Part shown: in pieces, positions 53,205-60,141 of the stretch
How positions within the stretch are numbered: position 1 is the first letter of the stretch
Layout: every line of letters begins with the position of its first letter
Assembly: GCF_048269565.1 (NCBI RefSeq)
Contig: NZ_JBLXIK010000005.1
Span: 124,001 to 188,000, forward strand
From: Maricaulis sp048269565
Lineage (GTDB): Bacteria > Pseudomonadota > Alphaproteobacteria > Caulobacterales > Maricaulaceae
Length of the DNA stretch: 64,000 bases
Direction: 5' to 3'
Translations under genes and position numbers: made by a program
The notes under the pieces: model-generated
Told to the model about the DNA's origin: nothing
The model's database searches: none
The model's input: only the letters and a program-made list of their open reading frames with translations

Positions 53205-53828
53205 CTACAGCTTCAATTCCACCAGCGGCACGCTCGGCGCTTCACCAGCGCCAACCGCGTCGAGCGCGATATCGAGCCGGTCGGTGTCGAAGCGGACGGG
53301 GCAATCGAAAGCGAAACCGGCGGTGATTGCGGCGCCATCGGCGGGCGGAGCGGCAAAGCTCACCTGGCCGGTGGCGTGATCAACGGAGACTGCGGCCTCC
53401 ACGCCATCGACGGCCACCACAACGGTGTCCTCGACCGGTTTGGCAATGGTCCGCGTCCAGCTCTCGCCCCCGCTGGCATAGTGTTTCACCAACTGAAATT
53501 CCGTCGCCACGCCATCGCCGGTGCCGATCAGCTGGTCGAGCATGGAGGGCGCAGCCGAGGGCGCGCAGGAGCGGTTATCAATCGGATCGCGAAAGCGAAA
53601 CCCGTGCAGACGGCCGCGGCGCGCCTCGAAGAAGGCGATCAGCGTGTTGAGATCGTCGAGTGATTTGACGCCCGGGCCGGCATCCCAGCGGCGCAAACTG
53701 TCGGCCCAGGGCGAATTGCGCTCCTCGCGGCCGGAGATGAGGGTGACGATCTCGGTGCGCCTCTGCGGGCCGCCAACAGCGCCGATCGCGACAGCGAAGG
53801 GAAAGCGGATGTCGTGAAAATCACTCAT
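53205..53828 (-). CDS. GTA g12 (DUF2460) distal tail protein
   Basis: A 207-residue DUF2460 protein: FHDIRFPFAVAIGAVGGPQRRTEIVTL at the N-terminus and RRWDAGPGVKSLDDLNTLIAFFEARRGRLHGFRFRDP, both hallmark stretches. It forms the distal tail ring of GTA particles in Rhodobacter. The start overlaps the g11 stop by ATGA. Confidence 0.93.
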   Translation of the reverse strand: MSDFHDIRFPFAVAIGAVGGPQRRTEIVTLISGREERNSPWADSLRRWDAGPGVKSLDDLNTLIAFFEARRGRLHGFRFRDPIDNRSCAPSAAPSMLDQLIGTGDGVATEFQLVKHYASGGESWTRTIAKPVEDTVVVAVDGVEAAVSVDHATGQVSFAAPPADGAAITAGFAFDCPVRFDTDRLDIALDAVGAGEAPSVPLVELKL

Positions 53829-54343
53829 AAATAGCGGCTCCCTTTGGCGACGGCGCGGGCCAGGGCGCGGGAAATCCGGGCCTGCGACTGCTCGACGGTG
53901 CGGGCATCACTGCCCGGCCCCAGCGCGAGATTAACGGTGATATTGGGCCCGGCGGCTGCGGCGATGGAACCGGCGCCGGGCGGCACGAACAGCTCCGGTC
54001 CGCGCTCGCCGACGAGATAGGCGCCGCCGGGGGTGACCGGCCCGCCCTCGGCGCGGGCGCCGAACAGCGGCAGGCCGGAGAGCACGGAATTGATCGCGCC
54101 GGACAACGGTTTCTCGATCAATTGCTCCGCCGCCAGCCGCGCCAGATCGCGCAATATGCTCTCGGTCAGACGCGAAAACGACGTCTCGCCGGAGCTGGCG
54201 GCGCGCTGGAAGGCGCGCTCAATGCTGTCGCCGGTGCGCTCGAAGGCCGCCTCGATCGCCTGGCTGGCGCGCGCGGCGGGACCATCGGCGAGCGCATCGA
54301 GGGCTTCGCCGGCGCTTTCGGTCTGGTCGGTCAAATCAGTCAT
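53825..54343 (-). CDS. GTA g11 tape measure protein (short)
   Basis: A 172-residue phage tail tape-measure type protein with an amphipathic helical N-terminus (ALADGPAARASQAIEAAFERTGDSIERAF), a hydrophobic helix region, and glycine-rich C-terminus (GPELFVPPGAGSIAAAAG). GTA tape measures are short compared with phages, and this one is shorter than the 219 residues I recall for Rhodobacter, which would predict a short tail. It overlaps g10.1 and g12 by ATGA. Confidence 0.87.
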   Translation of the reverse strand: MTDLTDQTESAGEALDALADGPAARASQAIEAAFERTGDSIERAFQRAASSGETSFSRLTESILRDLARLAAEQLIEKPLSGAINSVLSGLPLFGARAEGGPVTPGGAYLVGERGPELFVPPGAGSIAAAAGPNITVNLALGPGSDARTVEQSQARISRALARAVAKGSRYL

Positions 54344-54522
54344 GAGGTCTTGTCCGGATAATCAGCCATCAGGATTTGCAGGGCGCGCCGGCTCAGCGGC
54401 CGGGCGTCATGGGCGCCCACCAGGGCGCGCCATTCGATCAGGCTCAGACGCCAGAACTCGGCCGGCGCAATACCCATCCGTGCCGCCAGGCGCAGGGCGG
54501 CGAGCCAGTCTGGCCGGCTCAT
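54340..54522 (-). CDS. GTA g10.1 tail assembly chaperone-like protein
   Basis: A 60-residue protein, MSRPDWLAALRLAARMGIAPAEFWRLSLIEWRAL, matching the small TIGR02216-type GTA protein (also DUF2376) found between g10 and g11. The ATG overlaps the g10 stop. It probably acts with g10 in tail assembly. Confidence 0.87.
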   Translation of the reverse strand: MSRPDWLAALRLAARMGIAPAEFWRLSLIEWRALVGAHDARPLSRRALQILMADYPDKTS

Positions 54523-54782
54523 AGCGCTGTCTCGAAACAGGTGGAGATCGCCGAAGCCGCTGCCAGCGGATCGAGCGGTGCGGCGCGCAAATCCGCCTCG
54601 GTGAGGCTCGAGCCACCACCGCGCAACAACACCGCCAGCACGGTGACCAGATTGCGGGCATCGAGCCTGACGCCGCTCTCGAACAGCGCCTCGATCTCGG
54701 CCAGGGCGCCGAGCGTCAGGCAAAGTGTGTGCGACACCCCGCCAATCTCCAGAATGGCTTCGCCGCGAGCAGGATTGGCCAT
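54519..54782 (-). CDS. GTA g10 tail assembly chaperone (GTA-gp10 family)
   Basis: An 87-residue protein with the GTA-gp10 pattern: GEAILEIGGVSHTLCLTLGALAEIEALFE, then a helical part. The family acts as a tail-tube chaperone. Start and stop overlap g9 (TGATG) and g10.1 (ATGA). Confidence 0.88.
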   Translation of the reverse strand: MANPARGEAILEIGGVSHTLCLTLGALAEIEALFESGVRLDARNLVTVLAVLLRGGGSSLTEADLRAAPLDPLAAASAISTCFETAL

Positions 54783-55198
54783 CAGATCGCTCCAAAGCTC
54801 AATTGTCCGGCCGAAGCGAGCGTCATCGACCAGGCCGCCTCGCCATCATGGCGTCCGGAATAATCCAGCGCCGCGACCAGGAAGGCGCCCTCGATCGTGC
54901 CGAAGTCCGGGATGATCAATTGCCAGTCCCGCGCCGCCTGGTCGAAGAAAGCCTGCCTGACCTGCGCATCACTCGCCGCATCGACAAACACGCCGGCGCC
55001 GGAGACCGAACAGGTCTTCACCCCCGCCCCCGCCAGCAATTCGCGCCAGCCGTCAGGACTGTCCGCCGTGGTGACATCGATGCTGCGGGCATTGAGCGAG
55101 ATCGTCTTCATGCGCAGACCTGCAGCGGCGGAAAACGCCTGCGGGTCGCCGCCATCGCCGATTTTCAGGAGTATGTCCTTGCCGGACTGGATGGTCAT
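54782..55198 (-). CDS. GTA g9 major tail protein
   Basis: A 138-residue protein of the TP901-1 major tail family: MTIQSGKDILLKIGDGGDPQAF, TTADSPDGWRELLAGAGVKTCSVSGAGVF, and GTIEGAFLVAALDYSGRHDGEAAWSMTLASAG. It forms the tail tube. The ATG at 55198 (GGAAAGGACC upstream) is chosen; the open extension runs through an intrinsic terminator and is rejected. Confidence 0.92.
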   Translation of the reverse strand: MTIQSGKDILLKIGDGGDPQAFSAAAGLRMKTISLNARSIDVTTADSPDGWRELLAGAGVKTCSVSGAGVFVDAASDAQVRQAFFDQAARDWQLIIPDFGTIEGAFLVAALDYSGRHDGEAAWSMTLASAGQLSFGAI

Positions 55199-55226
55199 GG
55201 GGTGGTCCTTTCCAAAATTCGGGCAC

Positions 55227-55250
55227 AAAAAAACCGCCCCGAAAGGCGGT
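55227..55250 (-). terminator. Intrinsic terminator upstream of g9
   Basis: On the minus strand the stem ACCGCC/GGCGGT, with a TTTCGG loop, is followed by seven Ts. It lies 34 bases after the stop of the DUF4760-like gene and 29 bases before g9, so it would stop transcription running from upstream into g9. Confidence 0.88.
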
Positions 55251-55283
55251 GAAGCATGTGGCATCGCTCAAAGCGGCGGAGGG

Positions 55284-55919
55284 TCAGAGCAAGCCCTGCT
55301 CCTCCTCGGTCGCCCAGCGTCGCACCAGGGATTCATACTCGATGAACAGGCGCGGCAGACGGTCACGCTTGCGCTTGGCGCGGATGTATTCGGCAAAATC
55401 CATCCAGTCGAGAATATAGCTCTTGCGCCACCAGCTCTTGATCATCTGCTCGTCGAGCGCGTGCCGCTTCACGCCGATCGCCGTCGCCTCATAATAGTTG
55501 AACACCTTCTTGATCACGTCGGCCGGCCGGACCTTGCGCTCGCCGACCTTGACCGGATCGGCCGCCTCCACCGTATCGGCATCAAGAGGCTGTTTGTCGT
55601 TTGAGGCTTGCAACTCGCGCCTGACAACGCGGAATTCCTCGAACATCTGGATCAGATCGCCATCGCGCGTCTGCACCGCGATGTGCTGGAAGGAATTGGC
55701 CAGTCTCGCGGCGCGGTAGGAAAGACGGTAGCCGTACAAGGCGGCAAAGAAGGAGACGATGAGGACTTCCAGCACCATGACATCGTAGCGGGCACTTCCC
55801 AGCTCACCCCAATATTTGACGGTCAGGATCGTGCCGGCGAGACTGAGCATGAGCAGCCAGCCCATCCAGACCAGATGGAAACGGCGATCATAGATCCGGG
55901 TCCACAGATTGCCCGCCAA
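55284..55919 (-). CDS. DUF4760-like membrane protein inserted in the GTA cluster
   Basis: About 211 residues from a TTG start preceded by GGGGAG at 6 bases. An internal ATG at 55865 is the alternative. Two hydrophobic helices (about 13-35 and 44-65) are followed by a soluble domain with helical stretches. VIKKVFNYYEATAIGVKRHALDE and SWWRKSYILDWMDFAEYIRAKR resemble DUF4760. Phages use related small membrane proteins in some cases, but no function is known. Unlike the rest of the cluster it does not overlap its neighbours and sits between two terminators. Confidence 0.7.
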   Translation of the reverse strand: MAGNLWTRIYDRRFHLVWMGWLLMLSLAGTILTVKYWGELGSARYDVMVLEVLIVSFFAALYGYRLSYRAARLANSFQHIAVQTRDGDLIQMFEEFRVVRRELQASNDKQPLDADTVEAADPVKVGERKVRPADVIKKVFNYYEATAIGVKRHALDEQMIKSWWRKSYILDWMDFAEYIRAKRKRDRLPRLFIEYESLVRRWATEEEQGLL

Positions 55920-55976
55920 ATGCAACTCCCCATAGCAAGGGCACAACCCTAGACTGGGAAGCGGATGACCGGCAAC

Positions 55977-56001
55977 AAAAAAGGGCCCCAAACGGGGCCC
56001 C
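55977..56001 (-). terminator. Intrinsic terminator after the IEGTSR micro-ORF
   Basis: On the minus strand GGGGCCC/GGGCCCC, 7-base stems with a short GTTT loop, are followed by six Ts. It lies 37 bases downstream of the micro-ORF stop and 58 bases upstream of the DUF4760-like gene's start. Confidence 0.88.
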
Positions 56002-56037
56002 GGTGCACGCGGAGGAATGGCATACGGATGAGACGGC

Positions 56038-56115
56038 CTAGCGGCTCGTGCCTTCAATTCGGCTCGTGCCTTCGATCCGGCTCGTGCCTTCGATATTCGT
56101 TCGGCAAAACTTCAT
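56038..56115 (-). CDS. 25-residue micro-ORF of three IEGTSR repeats
   Basis: The frame encodes MKFCRTN followed by three copies of IEGTSR and a TAG stop. A strong purine-rich site (GGAGGGGG) ends 5 bases before the ATG, followed by GATGAG. The three 18-base DNA repeats are similar but not identical at synonymous positions, so the peptide repeat is preserved where the bases differ (ATC/ATT, CGG/CGA/CGC). It is followed by an intrinsic terminator, so the transcript is short and either a small peptide gene or a leader. No known family is recognised. Confidence 0.55.
   Translation of the reverse strand: MKFCRTNIEGTSRIEGTSRIEGTSR
56044..56097. repeat. Three tandem 18-base repeats
   Basis: GGCTCGTGCCTTC-type units follow one another at about 56043, 56061 and 56079 (period 18) with differences in the last bases. 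They encode the IEGTSR repeats on the minus strand. Confidence 0.85.
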
Positions 56116-56396
56116 CTCATCCCCCTCCGATTCAACGGGGCTAACAAAACACTGCTTGGGCATCCTGGCAAGACGCACTCGCCGTATCGGCGAAAGCTCC
56201 TAACGCAATTCAACCCTCACGTCCATACGCCGGATTGGTTGAGAAGCCGTTATCAGGCAGGCCTCAACCCCACGCATGTTACACAATAACATAAGCAGGA
56301 ATCGTGTTGAATGTAAGGTCGCGGCGGCAGATATTCGATGAATTCCCTGTCATCTGCGCCCGCCGCCGCGAGCCCCGTATCCGCGGAGACCGGCTC
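56116..56396. other. Leader region of the inserted cassette
   Basis: No gene is supported in 281 bases between g8 and the micro-ORF. It is less GC-rich than the genes. A hairpin with arms GGTTGAG/CTCAACC lies at about 56237-56269. The rest may hold the promoter of the micro-ORF, whose exact -35/-10 I could not decide. Confidence 0.5.
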
Positions 56397-56807
56397 TCAC
56401 CCGGCGCTGCGCCCCATCACCGCCCTCAACCGAATAATCCCGCGCTTCACCCGCCGGTCCCGCGTCGTGAAGACATCGCTATAGGCGGGGGCCAGCAGGA
56501 CCAGCGTCCACGGCTCCGGCAGCACAGGATCCAGCCCGCGCAGGGCTTCGCGCAGTTGGCCGGTGGTGGCGTGGGCGTCGCTGTCGCGGCACCAGATTTC
56601 CAGGGTCAGGCGGTGTTCGATCAGGGTGACGTCATCGGCGTCGCGCGCCAGGGTCTCGCTGCGGCCCCAGCTGGCGTGCGGCCAGGCGGCGCTGCGCGAG
56701 CGTTCGGCGGACAGGCGCACCGGATCGCCGAGCACGGCCATCACGGCGGCATCCCCCGCCATCGCCGCGCTGAGCGCCGCGATCAGATCGGCGTCGGGGG
56801 CGCTCAC
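56397..56807 (-). CDS. GTA g8 (DUF3168) tail terminator protein
   Basis: A 136-residue DUF3168 protein: DLIAALSAAMAGDAAVMAVLGDPVRLSAE near the N-terminus and the alternating strands HRLTLEIWCRDSDAHATTGQLREAL. I started it at GTG overlapping the preceding g6 stop (GTGA); an ATG five codons earlier is also open. It closes the tail tube at the head end. It follows g6 directly with no g7 between. Confidence 0.88.
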   Translation of the reverse strand: MSAPDADLIAALSAAMAGDAAVMAVLGDPVRLSAERSRSAAWPHASWGRSETLARDADDVTLIEHRLTLEIWCRDSDAHATTGQLREALRGLDPVLPEPWTLVLLAPAYSDVFTTRDRRVKRGIIRLRAVMGRSAG

Positions 56808-57382
56808 AGCGAGATCCTCCACCAGGGCGTGAGTAGCGCCTTCACCGAGGCCGGCATGCCGACCTCCAGCCCGCCCTCAAACATCGCCTCGACCAGCTGG
56901 CCGATCGCCTCCACCAGCGGTGCGGGGACATCGTCGGGGTCGGTGCCATAGCCGCAGGTGAAGGCGATCTCGATGCCGCCAACGCTGCGGCCCGGCTCGG
57001 GGAAATGACCATTCGGCCGCAGCGCCAGCCGGCCCGGTTCGGACAGGGTGTCGATGAAGAAGTCCGCCGGATCATGGCTCGTCGGCGTGTCGTCGGCGGC
57101 ATAGGTGGTGATGGCCTCGATGGAAATCAGCGGCGGTCTGGGCAGTTTGAACTGGGTGCCGAAGGCGCAGAGCCGGCCGTCGCCATCCCAGGCATCGCGC
57201 CGTTCCAGCCAGCTCTGGGAGAGACAGGCGCGGCCCGTATCCCCCTCGACACGCTGGCGCGCGCTTCGTATCAGATGCGTCAGACGCGCATCCTGACTGG
57301 TATCGGAAATGCGCAAACGCGCCTTGGCCTGGTCGAGCGAAAGCGGCTCGGCCGCCGGCGGCGTGACGAGGGATAGAGACAT
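56804..57382 (-). CDS. GTA g6 head-tail connector protein
   Basis: A 192-residue phage head-tail connector of the gp6/PhiE125-gp8 type: PLSLDQAKARLRISDTSQDARLTHLIRSARQRVEGDTGR at the N-terminus, then PPLISIEAITTYAADD and a helical C-terminus. The ATG and the ATG of an opposite-strand gene share the bases CATG. RBS GGAG lies 7 bases upstream. It is followed by g8. Confidence 0.88.
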   Translation of the reverse strand: MSLSLVTPPAAEPLSLDQAKARLRISDTSQDARLTHLIRSARQRVEGDTGRACLSQSWLERRDAWDGDGRLCAFGTQFKLPRPPLISIEAITTYAADDTPTSHDPADFFIDTLSEPGRLALRPNGHFPEPGRSVGGIEIAFTCGYGTDPDDVPAPLVEAIGQLVEAMFEGGLEVGMPASVKALLTPWWRISL

Positions 57383-57581
57383 GAGTGACTCCGGATTGAA
57401 TGACAATGATCGCGGACGCTTCACGCGCCAGGTACGGCTCTATGGCGGCGCTGCGGCGGCCTGTGCGGCGCTCGGAAGCGTGCAGATGACTTTTGGCTTT
57501 CCCGGCTGGAGCTTTTCATTTGTGCTGGCGCTGATCTTCACGATCAGCACCTTCTTCGCCTGGATGAAAAGCCGCGCATGA
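57381..57581 (+). CDS. Small membrane protein on the opposite strand within the GTA cluster
   Basis: A 66-residue protein with two hydrophobic helices (about 20-37 and 42-62) and a charged N-terminus. GAGGG precedes the ATG by about 7 bases. It begins exactly at the g6 start (shared CATG) but runs the other way, and overlaps the next gene by ATGA. I do not recognise the family. Its topology would suit a holin, but no evidence links it to lysis. Confidence 0.6.
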   Translation: MSDSGLNDNDRGRFTRQVRLYGGAAAACAALGSVQMTFGFPGWSFSFVLALIFTISTFFAWMKSRA

Positions 57582-57934
57582 ACACGCCCGGTCCCGGCCG
57601 CCTCAACGCGCTGCAGGCCTGGATCCTGGCCTTCGCCCTGTGCGGCCTGCCAGCCCTGGCGCTGGCCTGGGGCCTGACCTTCTACGGCTTCACCGCCGCC
57701 GGCCTGATCGATCCGCCGATGATGGAAGCGAAATCCGTGGTGCTGGTCTGGCTGATCCCCGGCCTGGTCGGCACGGCGGTCTGGATGCGGCCGGTCGAGA
57801 ATTATATCCGGCGGGTTTTCTACGATCTGCCCGGCGTCGAGGCGACGCATGGCACCGAGGCGGGTGATGCGGTGAGCGATGCGGCGGAGGCCGCGCTGAT
57901 CGAGGCGGTGCAAAGGGAGATCGGGCGGCGATAG
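57578..57934 (+). CDS. Two-helix membrane protein, partner of the preceding small gene
   Basis: A 118-residue protein with two hydrophobic segments (about 12-40 and 50-68), then a soluble tail with VENYIRRVFYDLPGVEATHGTEAGD and a helical charged end. It overlaps the preceding gene by ATGA, so the two are co-translated. A hairpin follows at 57935. No known family is recognised. The pair lies antisense to GTA transcription between g5 and g6. Confidence 0.62.
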   Translation: MNTPGPGRLNALQAWILAFALCGLPALALAWGLTFYGFTAAGLIDPPMMEAKSVVLVWLIPGLVGTAVWMRPVENYIRRVFYDLPGVEATHGTEAGDAVSDAAEAALIEAVQREIGRR

Positions 57935-57963
57935 CCCATCCTTCTCCCTGCGAGAAGAATGGG
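57935..57963. terminator. Hairpin at the end of the opposite-strand pair
   Basis: CCCATCCTTCTC pairs with GAGAAGAATGGG with one mismatch and a CCTG-type loop. It lies between the stop of the opposite-strand gene and the stop of g5, convergent. No strong T-run follows on either strand, so termination is possible but weak. It may also be a repeat relic. Confidence 0.45.
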
Positions 57964-57974
57964 CGTTCAACCGA

Positions 57975-59192
57975 TCAGCTCACGCCAAACTTCAACAGCT
58001 TGATCGCCGCGAAGTCCTGCACGCCGCCGCCGACACGCTTGGTGGTGTAGAACAGGACATAGGGCTTGGCCGAGTACGGGTCGCGCAGGACTTCGACGCC
58101 CTGGCGGTCGAGCACGAGATAGCCCTTGGCGAAATCACCGAAGGCAATCGAAAAACTGTCGGATCCGATATCCGGCATGTCCTCGGCTTCGGTGACGGGA
58201 TAGCCGAGCAGGGTCGAGGTGCCTCCCTCGCTTAAAGACGGCTGCCAGAGATAATTGCCATCGGCATCCTTGAAGCGCCGGACGGCGGAGACGGTGCGCC
58301 GGTTCATCACGAAACGGCCCGCGGCGCGATAGCCGGTCTTGGGCGCATAGATCAGATCGATCAGCGCATCGGCCGGATCGCCGGCATCGAATGCGCCATC
58401 GGTGCCGGTGGGCACATAACCGATCTCGCCCCAGGCCTCGGTGCCGTCGAGCGCCTTGGTATAGCTGAGAAAGCCCTTCGGCTTATCACTGCCGTCGCCG
58501 GAAACGAAAGCCGCGCTCTCCTGCACCGCGAAGACATCGCGCACTTCTTCCGCCAGCCATTGATCGACATCGACCATGGCATCGTCGAGCAATTGCTGCG
58601 TTGCCGCCGGCATGGCGTAGAGCTCGGCGCAGGGGAAATCGAGCAGGTCGAGGCTCGGCGCCCCGGTTTCCGGCCGCGCTGCCGTCTCGGTGACCCAGCC
58701 CGAAGCGGCCCCGCCGCGCGAGACCGGTTTGCGGAAGACGGGAGCAGACGTTTGGCGCACCGAGGCGATGGCGCGGATGGGGGAGGCCTCGATCAACAGC
58801 CGGTCAATGCGCGCCTCGGTCTCGGCCGGCACGACATAGCCCCCATCGGCGTTGGAGCCGGCGCTGAGCGACTTGGCCTCCGCCAGCCCGGCCAGATCAC
58901 CGCGCCGCATATAGCGCGACCAGGCCGCGTTCTCCGCCGATCCATTGCTGCCGGAAAGTCCCGGACGCGCTTCGCCGAGCAGAAGCCGGTCGAGGGCGGA
59001 TTTCTGGTCGGTGAGTGCGGCATCGATGCGCGCGACTTTCTCGTCGAGCAGGATATCGGCCGAGGCCTTGGCCTCGATCTCGCCGAGACGCTGGTCATTG
59101 GCCTGTTTGAAGGCCTCGAAGGCGGCCAGCACTTCGCCGAGCGCGGCCCGGGTTTCGCCGGAGACCGGGCTCATCTTGGTTTCCTTGGTCAT
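57975..59192 (-). CDS. GTA g5 major capsid protein (HK97 fold)
   Basis: A 405-residue HK97-type capsid protein. The N-terminal about 110 residues are helical (AFKQANDQRLGEIEAKASADIL) and presumably act as scaffold to be removed by g4 protease. The mature part has GGYVVPAETEARIDRLLIEASPIRAIASVRQTSAPVF and the usual C-terminal strand FAIGDFAKGYLVLDRQGVEVLRDPYSAKPYVLFYTTKRVGGGV. The ATG at 59192 is chosen over a longer open frame with no family similarity. Confidence 0.94.
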   Translation of the reverse strand: MTKETKMSPVSGETRAALGEVLAAFEAFKQANDQRLGEIEAKASADILLDEKVARIDAALTDQKSALDRLLLGEARPGLSGSNGSAENAAWSRYMRRGDLAGLAEAKSLSAGSNADGGYVVPAETEARIDRLLIEASPIRAIASVRQTSAPVFRKPVSRGGAASGWVTETAARPETGAPSLDLLDFPCAELYAMPAATQQLLDDAMVDVDQWLAEEVRDVFAVQESAAFVSGDGSDKPKGFLSYTKALDGTEAWGEIGYVPTGTDGAFDAGDPADALIDLIYAPKTGYRAAGRFVMNRRTVSAVRRFKDADGNYLWQPSLSEGGTSTLLGYPVTEAEDMPDIGSDSFSIAFGDFAKGYLVLDRQGVEVLRDPYSAKPYVLFYTTKRVGGGVQDFAAIKLLKFGVS

Positions 59193-59206
59193 GATGATCC
59201 TTGTTG

Positions 59207-59635
59207 TCAGGCCGCGAGGGCCGGTTGGGAAACAAGCCGCAGGCGGGCCTGCGGCAGCATCGGGAAGGTCACGATCGAGACCTCCCACAGATCCAGTTCA
59301 ATCAGCTCGCGCCCGCGCGGGGAGCGGCCGGAAAAACGCCTTGTGCGAAAGCCGATCGACAGCCCGTCAATCGCGCCGGAGCGCACCAGCGACAGCGCCG
59401 TGCGCCCGCGCGGCCCCTCGGCCAGGATCTCGCCGCGGACATAAAGCCCGCGCTTGTCCTCGCGCAGCTCGCGCCAGACTCCAATCGGCTCGGAGGCCTC
59501 GTGCTGGAACAGCATCGGCACATGGGTGCGATGGCGCAGGCTGGCGGCGAACGCACCGCGGCGCACGACATCGCCGGCCAGATCGGCGAGATCAAACACA
59601 CTGGCGTGACCCTCGATCAGCAGGGTTTGGGGCAT
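59207..59635 (-). CDS. GTA g4 prohead protease (HK97 family)
   Basis: A 142-residue serine protease that matures the capsid. It has IEGHASVFDLADLAGDVVRRGAF, the catalytic His in LFQHEAS, and the Ser in LSIGFRTRRF, as in HK97 proteases. The start ATG fits the family; the longer frame runs into a repeat-containing gap. It lies 14 bases before the capsid gene. Confidence 0.92.
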   Translation of the reverse strand: MPQTLLIEGHASVFDLADLAGDVVRRGAFAASLRHRTHVPMLFQHEASEPIGVWRELREDKRGLYVRGEILAEGPRGRTALSLVRSGAIDGLSIGFRTRRFSGRSPRGRELIELDLWEVSIVTFPMLPQARLRLVSQPALAA

Positions 59636-59901
59636 GATGGGCCTCGTTGAATTTGGAAACTTCAAAACAAACGCGCCTTCTCCCGGAGGAGCGCGCAGCG
59701 CGAATTCCGGGATCTGCCGGAGGGTGAAATCGAAGCGCATCCCCTTCCTTCTCCGTGAGGAGAAGGTGGCCCGCAGGGCCGGATGAGGCGGGAGACTCCC
59801 AGGTTGAAACTATCGAGCTGTCGCCAGTCCTGAGACGTACACATCGCCCGCCTCACCCGCCCTTCGGGCACCCTCTCCTCACGGAGAGGGAAGCGCCGCC
59901 G
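59636..59901. other. Repeat-filled gap between g4 and g3.5
   Basis: No gene is supported in 266 bases. An inverted pair of family-2 repeats occupies 59743-59893. The left part contains another palindromic piece, GGAGGAGCGCGCAGCGCGAATTCC, at about 59684-59707. Confidence 0.7.
59743..59893. repeat. Inverted pair of family-2 hairpin repeats
   Basis: The left copy reads CCTTCTCCGTGAGGAGAAGG then CGGATGAGGCGGG. The right copy, inverted, reads CGCCTCACCCGCCCTTCGGGC then CCTCTCCTCACGGAGAGGG. Its spacer of about 54 bases is unrelated to that of the pair at 53049. Confidence 0.8.
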
Positions 59902-60141
59902 CTATTCCTCCATCCGCCGCTCGATCCGCACCAGGCTCTCGCGCGCCAGGCGCACTTCCGCCTCCAGCCCGGCCATGCGTTCGGCCAGGGCGCTCTGCCT
60001 GGCATTATCCCGTTCGAGCTGGTCGAGGCGTTCGCCGACGCGGCCGAACCAGACCAGGGCGCCGGAGGTTTGCAGCACCAGCGCCAGCACGACGCCGAGC
60101 GTCACCTGGCGCTGCAGATGCCAGTCGCGCGTCTCGCTCAT
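59902..60141 (-). CDS. GTA g3.5 small membrane/coiled-coil protein
   Basis: A 79-residue protein with one hydrophobic helix (about 13-30, VTLGVVLALVLQTSGALVWFG) and a coiled coil (about 35-75). It matches GTA g3.5 by position and topology. The ATG overlaps the g3 stop (ATGA). Function is not established. Confidence 0.82.
   Translation of the reverse strand: MSETRDWHLQRQVTLGVVLALVLQTSGALVWFGRVGERLDQLERDNARQSALAERMAGLEAEVRLARESLVRIERRMEE

Noticed and set aside
55265..56057. Longer start for the DUF4760-like gene at 56057
   Set aside because: The extension would translate through the intrinsic terminator at 55977-56001 and the micro-ORF region, and has no membrane-protein character. The TTG with a good ribosome site is preferred.
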